A stretch of DNA of 64,000 nucleotides, from positions 1,116,001 through 1,180,000 of the forward strand of contig CM028882.1 of assembly GCA_016801885.1 (NCBI GenBank), written 5' to 3'. This DNA comes from Toxotes chatareus. Lineage: Eukaryota; Chordata; Actinopteri; Toxotidae. This document shows positions 27,601 through 34,480 of the stretch, piece after piece; within the stretch, counting starts at the first letter, position 1, and the number at the start of each line of letters is the position of its first letter. The translations under genes were made by a program, and so were the position numbers. The notes below the pieces were generated by a model. The model was not told the DNA's origin, searched no databases, and saw only the letters and a list, made by a program, of their open reading frames with translations.

Positions 27601-28994
27601 CCTCATTTCCAGGGACATATTCCAAACATTCAGGTCAGTGATAGCTCCAAAAAATGGCTCTGTAAAATTCCCCCCAAAGGAGTCTTGGTCCTGACCCAGA
27701 ATGAATATTCCATCTCCATGGATGTCCCTGGAAATGTCTGTGCGTGAACCTGTGTCCTTCCTGTCCCCATCCACATAGACAGCCCAGTAGCCACTGCCGC
27801 TGCGCCATGTGACACAGATGTGATGCCATGCCCCGTCACTGGGGAAGGACGCCTTATACGGCAGATGTTTCCCCTGGATGATGAGCGCCAAAAGGATGCG
27901 TTCATTCATGTCCACTTGTCCTCGCAGCTGGAACTCGTTGGTAAGGACAGGTGCAGCATAGGAGAATATGGTGGATACCTCATTCCACTCTCTGTCCCAC
28001 TGAACTCGAACGCACACGCTGAGAGACGATAGGGCGGGGAAGGAGACGTTGACACGAGCGAAGCCCTCACGGGATTCCTTTGGGAAGTTCAGAGCTGAGA
28101 ACTTTACATCTAAATAAGAGCGACACAACTGAGAGTAAATCACACATTTCAGTTTTATATTCCTTTACTTTTTTATAAGGTTCACTGATTCCACTCACAC
28201 TGCTTGGAGAGGGCCACAGGCTTGGAGGCTGCTTTGTTGGGGTCCCTCACCCAGATAGGTGAGTGAAGTCCACTCTGCTGAAGCAGCTCTAAAGCCCCTT
28301 CCTGGTCCTCTGACTGGTCCAGGGTGGCGAGGGAGCTGAACTGGCCTCTGCAAAAACTGTCAGCCCTGGAAAAGGCCAGCGAGTCATTGACCAGCTGGAA
28401 GGCCGAGTGGGACGTGAGGTGGACCAGTCTGGATTGTCCTGAGGAATCAGACACAGATAACAACAACAACAACGAAACAAGATATTATCAATGAAAAACT
28501 AGTGGAGCATCAACTGCTATGTATTAAAACTGCTATGTATTTTTTTTTACTGGACTGAGTGAAGGTACAAGAGAAGCTGGTACCATTGAAGCTACTGGCC
28601 ACTAAATGGAAACGTAATGTATTGAACAGTGTCTCACCATGTGAGCCCCCCTCTCTGTCTGCACCAGCATGTGTTGGCTCACTCTCACATACCACCTACA
28701 GGAGAAAAGGTCAAATTTACTTTATCATTTGAACAACTGCTCCGCAGCATTTGTCACACATTTAAATAGAATCAGCGTCTGAATGTTTGGAGTTTATCTG
28801 ATATTTGAAAACAGATGTGTGATGTGTGTTTTTGATAACAGAGTCATTAGGGTTGTGGAATTCCAAGGTAACTTTATAAAACACAGACAAAAAGCAGTTT
28901 GCATGGCTCTTCTGTTATGTTATGGAGTATAGAATGAGAAGGTTGTTACCATAAAGGAGAAGAGCATGAGTCCAGTGTGCAGGGCTCCAGTCAT
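958..28994 (-). CDS. adgrd2: Adhesion GPCR D2 (GPR144-like), complete gene model of 22 coding exons
   Basis: Cell-surface adhesion GPCR of group V (ADGRD). I joined 22 exons by hand; every intron is GT-AG and every phase matches, giving 3,183 coding bases (about 1,060 aa; from memory the human protein is somewhat shorter, about 960). Order: signal peptide (residues 1-20), lectin-like N half (35-114), pentraxin (115-326), lectin-like C half (327-366), GAIN (about 370-729), GPS with CHCNHT/TNFALL (expected cleavage T716/T717), seven membrane helices (about 735-985), Ser/Thr/Pro tail. ADGRD2 rather than ADGRD1 is chosen because loop and helix motifs match remembered ADGRD2: VHKNL, WMLVEGLLLW, HCWLNV, IWAFVGPV, TVSSARRRA and LLPVLGLTWL. 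Start: the ATG at 28994 opens a hydrophobic leader with G at -3. The C-terminus is uncertain. Family knowledge: the fragment after GPS cleavage begins with a tethered agonist, here TNFALLLQV. Ligand unknown. Confidence 0.93.
1342..1395 (-). CDS. adgrd2: adgrd2 exon 21: membrane-proximal tail
   Basis: 54 bp, phase 0 to 0, acceptor CTCATTTAG, donor ACG|GTGAGT. It encodes VRNAIKRIKEKRKALSFT, the basic juxtamembrane helix (EVR-x-A motif split across the exon 20-21 join). Confidence 0.93.
1535..1576 (-). CDS. adgrd2: adgrd2 exon 20: TM7 end
   Basis: A 42-bp micro-exon, phase 0 to 0, acceptor CTCTTTACAG, donor GAG|GTAAGA. It encodes GLYIFLVYAVYNSE, the conserved helix-7 end of class B2 receptors. 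Confidence 0.95.
1577..4568. other. adgrd2 intron 19
   Basis: No coding signal beyond chance open frames. It contains a T-run near 3173-3189 and the (AC)n microsatellite listed separately. Confidence 0.6.
3587..3652. repeat. (AC)n microsatellite
   Basis: Alternating AC run interrupted once by an 'aactacacg' segment. It generates spurious Thr-His and Cys-Val open frames on both strands. Confidence 0.97.
4569..4689 (-). CDS. adgrd2: adgrd2 exon 19: TM6 and TM7 start
   Basis: Phase 2 to 0, acceptor TTATTTGTAG, donor CAG|GTAAAC. It encodes RPVLILLPVLGLTWLCGVL and AYVFIALNAFQ, matching the LLPVLGLTWL helix of ADGRD2. Confidence 0.96.
5191..5228. repeat. Perfect inverted repeat, 17-bp arms, 4-nt loop
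   Basis: Left arm 5191-5207 and right arm 5212-5228 are exact reverse complements around AAGG. Function unknown; it causes matching open frames on both strands. Confidence 0.95.
5682..5982. mobile_element. MITE with imperfect terminal inverted repeats
   Basis: About 300 bp bounded by CATTAAAGGG and CCCTTTAATG, with inverted similarity continuing inward to CACCCAA/TTGGGTG (about 22 bp each end). No transposase. It is a short non-autonomous DNA element; superfamily not assigned. Confidence 0.75.
7100..7240. repeat. Degenerate teleost dispersed repeat
   Basis: Contains 'gctgcatttatatagtact', 'tctagttttatcaaccactc' and 'acattcacccattcattcaa', which resemble a repeat I know as common in teleost genomes. 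Family name not assigned. Confidence 0.55.
7597..7622. repeat. (AC)n microsatellite
   Basis: Uninterrupted AC run in intron 18, about 300 bp from exon 18. Confidence 0.95.
7782..7802. repeat. (GA)n microsatellite
   Basis: GA run on the plus strand, 115 bp from the exon 18 donor. Confidence 0.95.
7917..8032 (-). CDS. adgrd2: adgrd2 exon 18: TM5 end and third intracellular loop
   Basis: Phase 0 to 2, acceptor CTGCCTGCAG, donor TG|GTGAGA. It encodes VNAVVLCRVVMVTVSSARRR and AKMLSP, a basic loop characteristic of ADGRD2. Reading past the donor meets TGA at once, supporting the splice. Confidence 0.95.
8033..10360. other. adgrd2 intron 17
   Basis: About 2.3 kb, mostly featureless. Open frames at 9191-9873 on the minus strand show no recognised domain. 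The (CA)n tract next to exon 17 is listed separately. Confidence 0.55.
10309..10350. repeat. (CA)n microsatellite beside exon 17 donor
   Basis: Reads as (UG)n in the adgrd2 transcript and begins about 10 nt downstream of the exon 17 5' splice site. Confidence 0.97.
10361..10494 (-). CDS. adgrd2: adgrd2 exon 17: TM4, loop 2 and TM5
   Basis: Phase 1 to 0, acceptor TGTTTTTCAG, donor GCG|GTATGT. It encodes LPVLIVGVTLAVSVDGY, DNHCWLN (second disulfide Cys) and IWAFVGPVIFVLA. A (TG)n tract on the transcript strand begins about 10 bases after the donor. Confidence 0.97.
10495..12822. other. adgrd2 intron 16
   Basis: AT-rich intron with a T-run (about 10782-10806) and the (CTAAT)-type repeat at 11540-11655. 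Nothing else recognised. Confidence 0.55.
11540..11655. repeat. Degenerate (TCTAA/TCCAA)n tandem repeat
   Basis: Repeated 5-bp words such as CTAAT, CCAAT and TTAAA with substitutions, ending in exact TCTAA units. Confidence 0.9.
12823..12976 (-). CDS. adgrd2: adgrd2 exon 16: TM3 and TM4 start
   Basis: Phase 0 to 1, acceptor ATCCTGCAG, donor G|GTAAAC. It encodes VACFMVTALLHLFFMASFSW then MLVEGLLLWSKVV; the Cys is the TM3 partner of the loop-2 disulfide and WMLVEG is the class B2 hallmark. Confidence 0.97.
12999..13830 (+). mobile_element. Tc1/mariner-type remnant interrupted by a LINE fragment
   Basis: Flanks 12999-13140 and about 13742-13830 match in order the reverse complement of parts of the copy at 39.5-40.3 kb ('ttcatcccttcatggccaca', 'gctccatgtcaca', 'gtctcagactggtttcat'). 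The 13.1-13.74 kb interior is foreign. The transposase reading direction is plus here. Heavily deleted and non-functional. Confidence 0.7.
13141..13742 (+). mobile_element. Non-LTR retrotransposon 3' fragment
   Basis: The open frame 13214-13648 ends with FGRSAFSVKATNYWNSVPS, then EIR and FKSKIKSWLKS, the pattern found at the C-terminal end of fish LINE reverse transcriptases (Rex1/CR1/L2-like; clade not resolved). 5'-truncated, in antisense to adgrd2, inserted into the Tc1/mariner copy. Confidence 0.72.
15122..15224 (-). CDS. adgrd2: adgrd2 exon 15: first loop and TM2
   Basis: Phase 2 to 0, acceptor ACATGTGCAG, donor GAG|GTGAGA. It encodes KSDRTTVHKNLIVSLGIAEL and onward; the VHKNL motif is typical of ADGRD receptors. 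A (TG)n tract lies about 11 bases upstream of the acceptor. Confidence 0.95.
15236..15269. repeat. (AC)n microsatellite upstream of exon 15
   Basis: In the transcript it is (UG)n ending about 11 nt before the exon 15 acceptor. Confidence 0.97.
15503..15606 (-). CDS. adgrd2: adgrd2 exon 14: transmembrane helix 1
   Basis: Phase 0 to 2, donor GG|GTGAGT. It encodes LQVLTFIGCGVSLCGLLFTF and onward, TM1. The acceptor AG (15607-15608) is preceded almost at once on the transcript strand by a (TG)n run of about 50 bp instead of an ordinary polypyrimidine tract. Confidence 0.95.
15611..15662. repeat. (CA)n microsatellite abutting exon 14
   Basis: In the transcript it is a (UG)n run about 50 nt long that runs up to the TCAG acceptor of exon 14. 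Confidence 0.97.
15890..15985. repeat. Teleost 'tatagcgcc' repeat fragment
   Basis: 'ttttatttatatagcgcctt' followed by 'aaagcgctttacagagaccc', a widespread teleost motif. Related fragments occur at about 27060-27130 (reverse) and 37195-37275. Confidence 0.65.
16038..16128. repeat. 91-bp dispersed repeat, copy 1
   Basis: Matches 54588-54678 over 91 bp in the same orientation with about eight substitutions and no gap by my count. Flanks are unrelated. Family unknown. Confidence 0.85.
16312..16438 (-). CDS. adgrd2: adgrd2 exon 13: GPS and tethered agonist
   Basis: Phase 2 to 0, acceptor TGTCTACCTAG, donor CAG|GTAACA. It encodes GGWWNTKGCEVV and VCHCNHTTNFALLL. The four GPS cysteines and the His-Thr/Thr cleavage triad (H715, T716, T717) are intact, so self-cleavage is expected. 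Residues from T717 form the tethered agonist. Confidence 0.96.
16637..16695 (-). CDS. adgrd2: adgrd2 exon 12: pre-GPS strand
   Basis: Phase 0 to 2, donor AC|GTAAGT. The acceptor is a tandem CAGCAG, so the exon may start at 16695 (extra Gln) or 16692. It encodes NPIGTVYDPVCAFWDFDLT; Cys-x-Phe-Trp-Asp is the standard first half of the GPS motif. Confidence 0.93.
16802..16907 (-). CDS. adgrd2: adgrd2 exon 11: GAIN subdomain B
   Basis: Acceptor ACATAACCAG, donor CAG|GTTAGC, phase 2 to 0. It encodes RYLGTVLGSSVISTTALG and AVRFQLQHRVQ, the 'valine-rich strand then variable-F' pattern just before a GPS. Confidence 0.92.
16908..17689. other. adgrd2 intron 10
   Basis: AT-rich; contains T- and A-runs at about 17527-17540 and 17590-17607. 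Nothing else recognised. Confidence 0.55.
17690..17798 (-). CDS. adgrd2: adgrd2 exon 10: GAIN subdomain B
   Basis: Acceptor GAATGTTCAG, donor CG|GTAATA, phase 1 to 2. It encodes FHKLTLVNTWYGSLRPLF and an N-glycosylation sequon (ENIT). Confidence 0.9.
18171..18359 (-). CDS. adgrd2: adgrd2 exon 9: GAIN subdomain B begins
   Basis: Acceptor TTTGTGCAG, donor G|GTAGGA, phase 1 to 1. Includes LNITSVNLLFVVLPFEELE and two cysteines (SSFCGPE, NLDCISVP), beta-strand-rich sequence typical of GAIN B. Confidence 0.9.
19560..21400 (+). mobile_element. Decayed LINE with zinc-knuckle ORF1 and endonuclease remnants
   Basis: Antisense to adgrd2. At about 19941-19980 the plus strand reads CFKCQRYSH then FARIT, a CCHC zinc knuckle whose last Cys is lost. 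About 20046-20090 holds a second Cys cluster (CGSCGEGDTAGSC). At 20437-20709 the frame reads ICVQKTWLKP and DRFTSGGGCAVFV, close to the start of APE-type endonucleases of LINEs. Many stops and frame changes; boundaries approximate. Near 21350, 'ggtgtacctaataaa' resembles the end of the Tc1/mariner family seen at 39.5 kb. Confidence 0.65.
21830..21950. repeat. Imperfect minisatellite, unit about 22 bp
   Basis: About five diverged units of the form aacatgggaacaaattaacc (variants aaaatgtggaaagaaatgaac, agatgtgggaacaaatgaaa). Confidence 0.8.
22403..22439. repeat. (GT)n(GA)n tract beside exon 8 donor
   Basis: GT run 22403-22424 then GA run 22428-22439. On the transcript the CU/CA repeats begin within the first six intron bases. 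Confidence 0.96.
22445..22556 (-). CDS. adgrd2: adgrd2 exon 8: GAIN subdomain A
   Basis: Acceptor GTGTTTTAG, donor A|GTGAGT, phase 0 to 1. It encodes VVNGPMDVVKSIDRMVTSL and onward, an amphipathic GAIN helix. Immediately 3' of the donor on the transcript strand come CT and CA simple repeats (plus-strand 22403-22439). Confidence 0.92.
22557..24660. other. adgrd2 intron 7
   Basis: Contains an (AAT)n tract (about 23054-23080), an A-run near 23427 and a degenerate dispersed repeat (23586-23770). No coding content recognised. Confidence 0.55.
23586..23770 (+). repeat. Degenerate teleost dispersed repeat ('gtggtgcagtggttagcact')
   Basis: Begins 'gtgtggtgcagtggttagca' and continues with 'catgttctcctcaggacatg', 'cacagtccaaacacatgaag' and 'gtgaatggttgtttgtctct', an order I recognise from a very common teleost repeat. 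Family name not assigned. Confidence 0.65.
24661..24951 (-). CDS. adgrd2: adgrd2 exon 7: GAIN subdomain A
   Basis: 97 codons, phase 0 to 0, acceptor CGCACCTAG, donor GAG|GTAGAG. Alpha-helical GAIN A segment with the family-typical ...ISEDNALKWQAIRE end. Neighbouring exons continue in frame on both sides. Confidence 0.93.
25167..25261 (-). CDS. adgrd2: adgrd2 exon 6: start of GAIN region
   Basis: Acceptor TTGTCGCAG, donor CAG|GTACAC, phase 1 to 0. It encodes a polar, helical stretch (RYQKMKQMSD ... LMKISNKTQ) at the start of the GAIN A subdomain. Confidence 0.85.
25262..25933. other. adgrd2 intron 5
   Basis: 672 bp, AT-rich in the middle; nothing recognised. Confidence 0.5.
25934..26056 (-). 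CDS. adgrd2: adgrd2 exon 5: C-terminal half of lectin-like fold
   Basis: Phase 1 to 1. Of the nearby AG dinucleotides only the acceptor at 26057/26058 (GAGCAG|GA) leaves an open frame. The 41 residues contain GCRM, SWSD, a TDC and PFICR, the Cys/Trp/Cys/FIC spacing of a C-type-lectin-like domain end. Together with exon 3 it supplies the four cysteines expected of such a fold. Confidence 0.85.
26945..27138 (+). repeat. Teleost retrotransposon-like repeat ending in tataaataaaa
   Basis: Contains 'gccaggttctgctcaaggtt', 'tcttcctgttaaaagggagt', 'tatagcgccttgagacaatt' and 'gctctataaataaaactgaa', the known order of a common teleost repeat tail. Confidence 0.72.
27246..27277. repeat. (GAAT)n microsatellite
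   Basis: About seven tandem tgaa/aatg units. Confidence 0.93.
27477..28109 (-). CDS. adgrd2: adgrd2 exon 4: complete pentraxin domain
   Basis: One 633-bp exon, phase 1 to 1, acceptor CTCTTATTTAG, donor G|GTAAGA. The pentraxin signature H-x-C-x-T-W-x-S is present at about residues 211-218 (HICVTWRS). Cys147 and Cys213 are the expected disulfide pair. GQDQDSFGGNF (about 253-263) matches the pentraxin calcium-site loop with Glu replaced by Asp, so calcium binding is plausible. FGAITDLNVWN follows as in other pentraxins. Confidence 0.95.
28199..28438 (-). CDS. adgrd2: adgrd2 exon 3: N-terminal half of C-type-lectin-like fold
   Basis: Acceptor GATTCCTCAG, donor T|GTGAGT, phase 1 to 1. The 80 residues carry the order expected for the first half of a C-type-lectin-like domain: SAFQLV, an A-x-x-FC helix (SRADSFC), SSLATL, a Q/E-rich second helix, then SPIWVRD. 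No second half follows in this exon; it appears after the pentraxin exon. The lectin-like call is from the motif pattern only. Confidence 0.85.
28638..28695 (-). CDS. adgrd2: adgrd2 exon 2: end of leader and linker
   Basis: Acceptor CTCCTGTAG, donor G|GTGAGA, phase 0 to 1. It encodes VVCESEPTHAGADREGGSH, the end of the signal peptide and a short polar linker. Confidence 0.82.
28950..28994 (-). CDS. adgrd2: adgrd2 exon 1: start and signal peptide
   Basis: Fifteen codons, ATG to donor GTAACA, phase 0. It encodes MTGALHTGLMLFSFM, which continues into VVCES of exon 2 to make a short hydrophobic leader. A TTTGTTTCAGCAG string just 5' (about 29015-29027) could be a 3' splice site, so a 5' untranslated exon may lie upstream. 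Confidence 0.8.
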
Positions 28995-30800
28995 CTCTAA
29001 GCCAGTGTGGTCTCCTGCTGAAACAAACCACTCAGCTTACCTACAAAATAATATTTCCACTGGATCCAGATGTACCTCTCTGATGCCACAAGGTCACAAA
29101 GTAAACATGACACCTTATTGATTATGGGTACTGAAGCCAATAATATCCAAAATGTAGATCTGAGTATTGCATGGCGAGACGAGTCAGAGGCATCTTTTTG
29201 TGTGTCACTCTTCCACGAGTTGTTTTCAGTGTTTGTCCTGATTCACCGTTGCTCGTTAGTCAGTTGCTCAATTTGTATTTTCCTCCAAAGCAGCAGAAAG
29301 TCTTTTTTAGGAAATCTGGGAACAAACTCCACACGTGTGAACCCAAATCCAGTCCAGACTCCTCATCCAGTGCGTCAGCCACAAAGTTCAGCATGTCCAG
29401 CAGAGTTTCTGGTCTCCTGACTGGGAGACGGCCAGCGATCCCAGACTCTGTCCAAGAGTCCCAGTCTGCCTCCTGCCTCCCTTCAGACCCCACACCCCTC
29501 CCTCCTTAACACCCTGAAGCCATCTGCCTTTGTCATGCAAATGAAGTCATTTTTTAAAAGAACCCTTCTTACGCAAGCAATGTCAAGCATTTGGCACAGA
29601 GTTCATCCAGAGGAGCAGGGTGGTGGACATTTTTACCATGTTACACTTATTTATGCCTCCTGTCGCACTCTCTAAAGTTAATTAGAACTCTGTTTTATTG
29701 CTGTACTTCATAGTCAATAAAAGATTAGTACTACCAATGTACCCAGTGCATAGTAAACCATAAAGTTCAGCACTAACAATGAACAATTCTTCCACACTGG
29801 ACATTAGACATAACTGGATAGGTCACAGATTTTAATACTAGATCTCAAAATGTAGATTTGAGCAAAAGAGACAGAAGCTAACGCAAGACAAGCAAAGACT
29901 ATGGCAGCCTGTAATAAACTGAGGACACCAGGCAGTCAAGCAAATCACTCATTCATCACTGTCCTTTTTCAGTTTATCTTTAAATCATGGCAAAAACTTC
30001 TTCATTATAGGTTTAGTTCAGCTTCTGAGCTTCAGATCTTTCGTGAATCCATGAGTGATTTGCAGCAAAGTCAAAGATGCAGATACATGCAGGAATACAA
30101 GCACTAAATGACATGTATAACAGAAAAGACTTTGCAAAAAATGACCCAAAATGACTGAGAATTTCTAAAGAGATCAACATTTGTGCCTAAAACTGCACAC
30201 ATCGCAAACTCCAGTTATCTCGTCGCATGAAGGCTGCCGATGGTTTTGGAGTGAACCTGCAAAAATAAAGCCCAGTTTTAAGTTAAAACAGCTCAGTGTC
30301 TCCCTGTATGGACATTTGGTTCATAACTGTACCGATCACAGTCAAAATAAGTTTGGATAAACTGTTGTCTGTGTGTGGCTGAAGCGTCTGCTTGCTTTCT
30401 TACCCCCTCTGACTTCTTTTCAGTGCTGTGGCTGTGTGTACCTCAGCAGTTCACTTTGTGAGTACGAAGTTGTCACAATCAGCATAATCCTTTACCATCA
30501 GCCCAGTGTAGCTTTACACATACCTGCTTAGACAAACTCTCACACAAACAGACTGATGTACTTGAGAGTAAGACCGCTGGTATAAAGCTTTAACATCCCT
30601 AAAGCCCAGAATTCAGGGATCCAGACAGAGAGTGATTAAGACAAAGCCTGTCATTAGTATTCAGCCTAGGTATCTGCTCTCAGTGTGAACACTGGACAAG
30701 AGCCTGCAGGAACAAAAGCTCCTCCAGGCTGAGACTCCTGGACATCGCTCTCCCTCGTGCCCTCCTCTCCTGTCCCCTATTCATCTAACTGAGCAACAAC
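28995..30800. other. adgrd2 upstream region
   Basis: Presumed promoter side. No clear TATA box close to the ATG. An octamer-like ATGCAAAT occurs on the plus strand near 29537. A minus open frame (29260-29493, non-ATG start; internal ATG begins MLNFVADALDEESG) overlaps two plus frames that are also open, so coding status is doubtful. Confidence 0.4.
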
Positions 30801-33800
30801 TTTCACCTTCAGTCATCCCGGGGCTTAGACTGGGCTGTGAAAGCCCCAGCATTTGCCTAAGGGTTTTTGCTGATGAAAAATGGGTGACTAACCACAGACC
30901 TTGAAAAGTTTCTGCAGATTACAAAAGTTTTGGTTTCTTAGCTCAGTGCACCAACACCAGTTTCTATAAGCTCTGGACCATCACAGTCTAAACATCAGGG
31001 CTCTGCAAAGAGACAAGTCCACAGGCCAGTCATGGGGCTGCAAGCAGCTCAGACATGTCTGTAATAGTGCCAAGGTCTGGACCTCTAAATATATTCAGTA
31101 TTTAGAGTTTTTGAGTGTTGTGTGTTGTGCACCTCTCAGAGTGCAGGGCACACTAACTCATTTTTGATCAAGTTAAAGTTTATTCCTTGTTTGATACATT
31201 AGCCATGTTTTATTTTAGTGTCCACTGTTAGAGAATGTTACTCAGTTATTCCTCTGCACAGCACAACAATCCAGCTCAGCTTGACTGCAGACAATAGCAC
31301 ACAAAACTAGATGCCACACTGCTGCGTCACTGCAGTAAAACTTGCAAGAGGTTAATACAGAAAACTTAACTACCACATTAAAAGCTGCCACCTGGTCTTT
31401 ACACACCACAAAATCTGGCTATAGAGGGTCCACGGGTAAATGTGTAAACACAGTATACACAAGATTATATATCATGGCACAATGTTAAGACCTCAATGCT
31501 AATGCCACAGACAAATTCCTGCTTCTATTACTTGACAAATAACGTTACTCTCAAAGATGGTGTGAGGTACACCATAGTAATAGTAAAAATTAAAAGTCTT
31601 GACTATACTTTGAAAAATCAAACCCAGCACATCTCAGTTTGAAACAGGTTCACACAAGGATCATTTGAAGGCTCTTTTAAGACAGACAGCCATGTCAATA
31701 GCCAATGTCACATATAAATTGAAGCCTGTGTGAGTATGTCAGACACACTGGGGTATATGTTGAGATATTGTGGCGGTTTTTTATTTTGAAGGTCTGTTGT
31801 TGATTGAATTTTGTCATGGACATTTCTGGCGCCTAGGGTAGCTCATTCTTATCCATCTGAAAGAAAAAATCTGAAGGCTTACTAACCTGCCAATTCAAAT
31901 GCTTTCTGGGTTACATACACAGTACAGATTACATTCATCAGCTCATCAGAACCTTGAGCAGATTTAGATCCTGCTTATGACATTAGTAATATTGAAATAA
32001 ATATCTGATATTTCCTGTAACTGTAGTAAAAATGCTAATTCTGTATTTTTACTTTTGATATTTTACATTTTTCTGATAGTTCTCCCATCGCTGGAACTAA
32101 GGACTCAAACCATGAAAAACAGCCCCACTGTAATGAAAAAGCCATCACATTTTAAGATAGAGTTGGATTCCATGTCTGGAAAGGGCTAAGGCAAGAAGAA
32201 TTGAAACTAAATTTTCCTTTAACCATAACACTAGTTGTGGTGTAGCAAACGCCTCGTAAACCTGACAGCTGGTGAAAACAGGGAGGTGGAGTGGGTCAAC
32301 TACAATGCAGTGAACTGGGTCATAAAAACAGTGGCAGTCAACAGAAATCCAGGGCAAGAGATGCTGAGGTATTTCCCTGTGCATCCCAGAGCAACACATT
32401 CCCCACGACACGGTGAAACGGCCCTGACCTACTTGACTACATTGCAACATGTGGAAGATTTCTGGTGTGAAAATAGGCAAAAGACTAAATTCAAGTTGCA
32501 CCGGTGGGGCTGTCCACACCCACATGTACACTGACACACTTAGACTTACTCTCTAAGTAGAGAAATATTAGCAACATAAGTGGAGGCTGGAGTGAAAGTA
32601 AGGTTGTTGTGTGTGTGGGTTCATGCACACAGTGTTTCTTTACTCCACTGGCTCTGCGCTCAGTGAGCAAACAGTTGCTCGGAGCTGTTTTACTGGCTCC
32701 AAATCAACACTACACTCAGCACACTTCAGTTCAGACTGAACATTCAGGAGAGGACATTAAGGTTTAAGGCAACACAGTCTGCAAAGCCACATAAATCCAA
32801 CATCTAGCCAGTGTGCTTTGGCCACACTGAAGCGTTGCAGTCCTTAAAGAAGCTCCTGTGTGATTTTTTCCCCAGTTTTTTCAGTCATCTGTTCTGCTTT
32901 CTGCCTGAAGTCAACAAATGTCTCGGGCACAGCGAGCAGAAGCTCACAAAAGAGGCTGGGCTAATTGACCTCCTCCCTTTTTACTCGCTCTCCCCTCCAC
33001 TGTAACGTTGCTGCCACTGCCGCCCAGTGTATTTCCATGACAACCTGGGGATTGTAAGAGCGGTATGGAAACGTCAAACACTTGGTGGGCTCGCATCATT
33101 GCACACAAAAGGCCAATGACCTGCATGTGGAGCTAGGATGAAGGCTTTTCCCAGAAGAACAGGCCCAACAGAGCATTGGAAGATGGGACAGAAACACAGT
33201 GACAACACTCCCATCTTGATGGCACAGTAGAGCAGCTTTGAAGGGGAAAATACGTTTTTAGAAACACATGCTTCATGAAGTGTGGTTTTAATATAGTAAA
33301 TCAATTCCAAAGGAAGCATCCCAACTTACAAACCGTGTACAGGAAGAAGGTGACCTTATCAGAACAACAGCACAAATCCGATAGTACAACATCAGATATA
33401 TAACATACTGAAGCCTCAGAGGGCACATATGTGTTAATCTGAGGGCAGAAAATGGCGGAATGTTCCTGGCTGGTCAGCAATCGGGGGCATTGTTTGTCTG
33501 GCCTGATCTGGCAACAGCAGATAGTCTTTATGGCCACCTCATGGCCATCAATCAGGCATGCTACTTTAGACTTGGCTGACAACAGCAGGGGTCACACCGT
33601 CGCCACGGAGACCGCCTCTAAAAGAAGCCATATAAACGATATAGGGTGTTGGCATGACACAAAGAGAAAGAAAAAGACAGCAGGACGGAGGGACGGGCCA
33701 GTCCAGCGCTGGCTGTGTCCTCTGTGGACAGAATTGGGATTTAGCTTGAGTGATGTAATACTGAGCGGTGTCGGCCCCTCTCTCTGTTTACACAGTACAA

Positions 33801-34480
33801 GAACCACACAGTTCAAACTGACATAGTGATTTGCCAATATCAACATTTGATTAAAGATTTAATTTCATACAGTTACTGTTGTTCACCTCTGACAGGTTAT
33901 GATATTTGACAGTTTTACCTGATGAGATGTATTTTTGTATAAGACATTTTGTATTTTGTACAAGAATTAATACCATTATTCTGCTGAGTGTCAGTAGCGG
34001 GTCGTAAGGTAGAAATGGTGGTGGTTTGACCAGGTTCAGTAACAGTATCAGTGAAGTGAGCTGGCATCAATTCAGTCTTTAACTCATCACTATACTACTT
34101 TATTTACATTTATCCTTATCCAGCAGCAGGCCATTAGACCTGGTGTTGATAACTTCATGTTTCTTGAAATAGAGCTGTCAGCAGCCAGAGTTTGATCAGT
34201 GGGTGTGTTCAGTGTTTGGTGGTGAACTGGGGGCTTCTGTTTAGGGTTATGCTTCCTGCCTACTGTCACCCACCCGGCCTGGCTTTCAGGGCAGCTAATA
34301 ATCCAATAATCAGAGATGGTTTCTCCGCGGGTGTATCCCTGTTTGAAATGTGGACTTGTTGGTGGTGAACCAGTTTGCTCTGTAACAGCAATAACGCAAT
34401 ACATGAACACATTAATCACATCCTTAGCTAGGTCTCTAAAACAATTTCTAGACACCAACATATTGAGCTTAAGCATTTGA
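30800..34480. other. Intergenic region with enhancer-like blocks
   Basis: No gene recognised. Blocks at about 32880-33180 and 33430-33740 have balanced composition and no repeat character, including 'gggctaattgacctcctccc' and 'tccatgacaacctggggatt'. They look like conserved non-coding DNA, but conservation cannot be tested here. Confidence 0.3.

Noticed and set aside
32145..32537. Long open frames on both strands (130 and 99 codons)
   Set aside because: Overlapping frames, no recognisable domain and no splice-site support.
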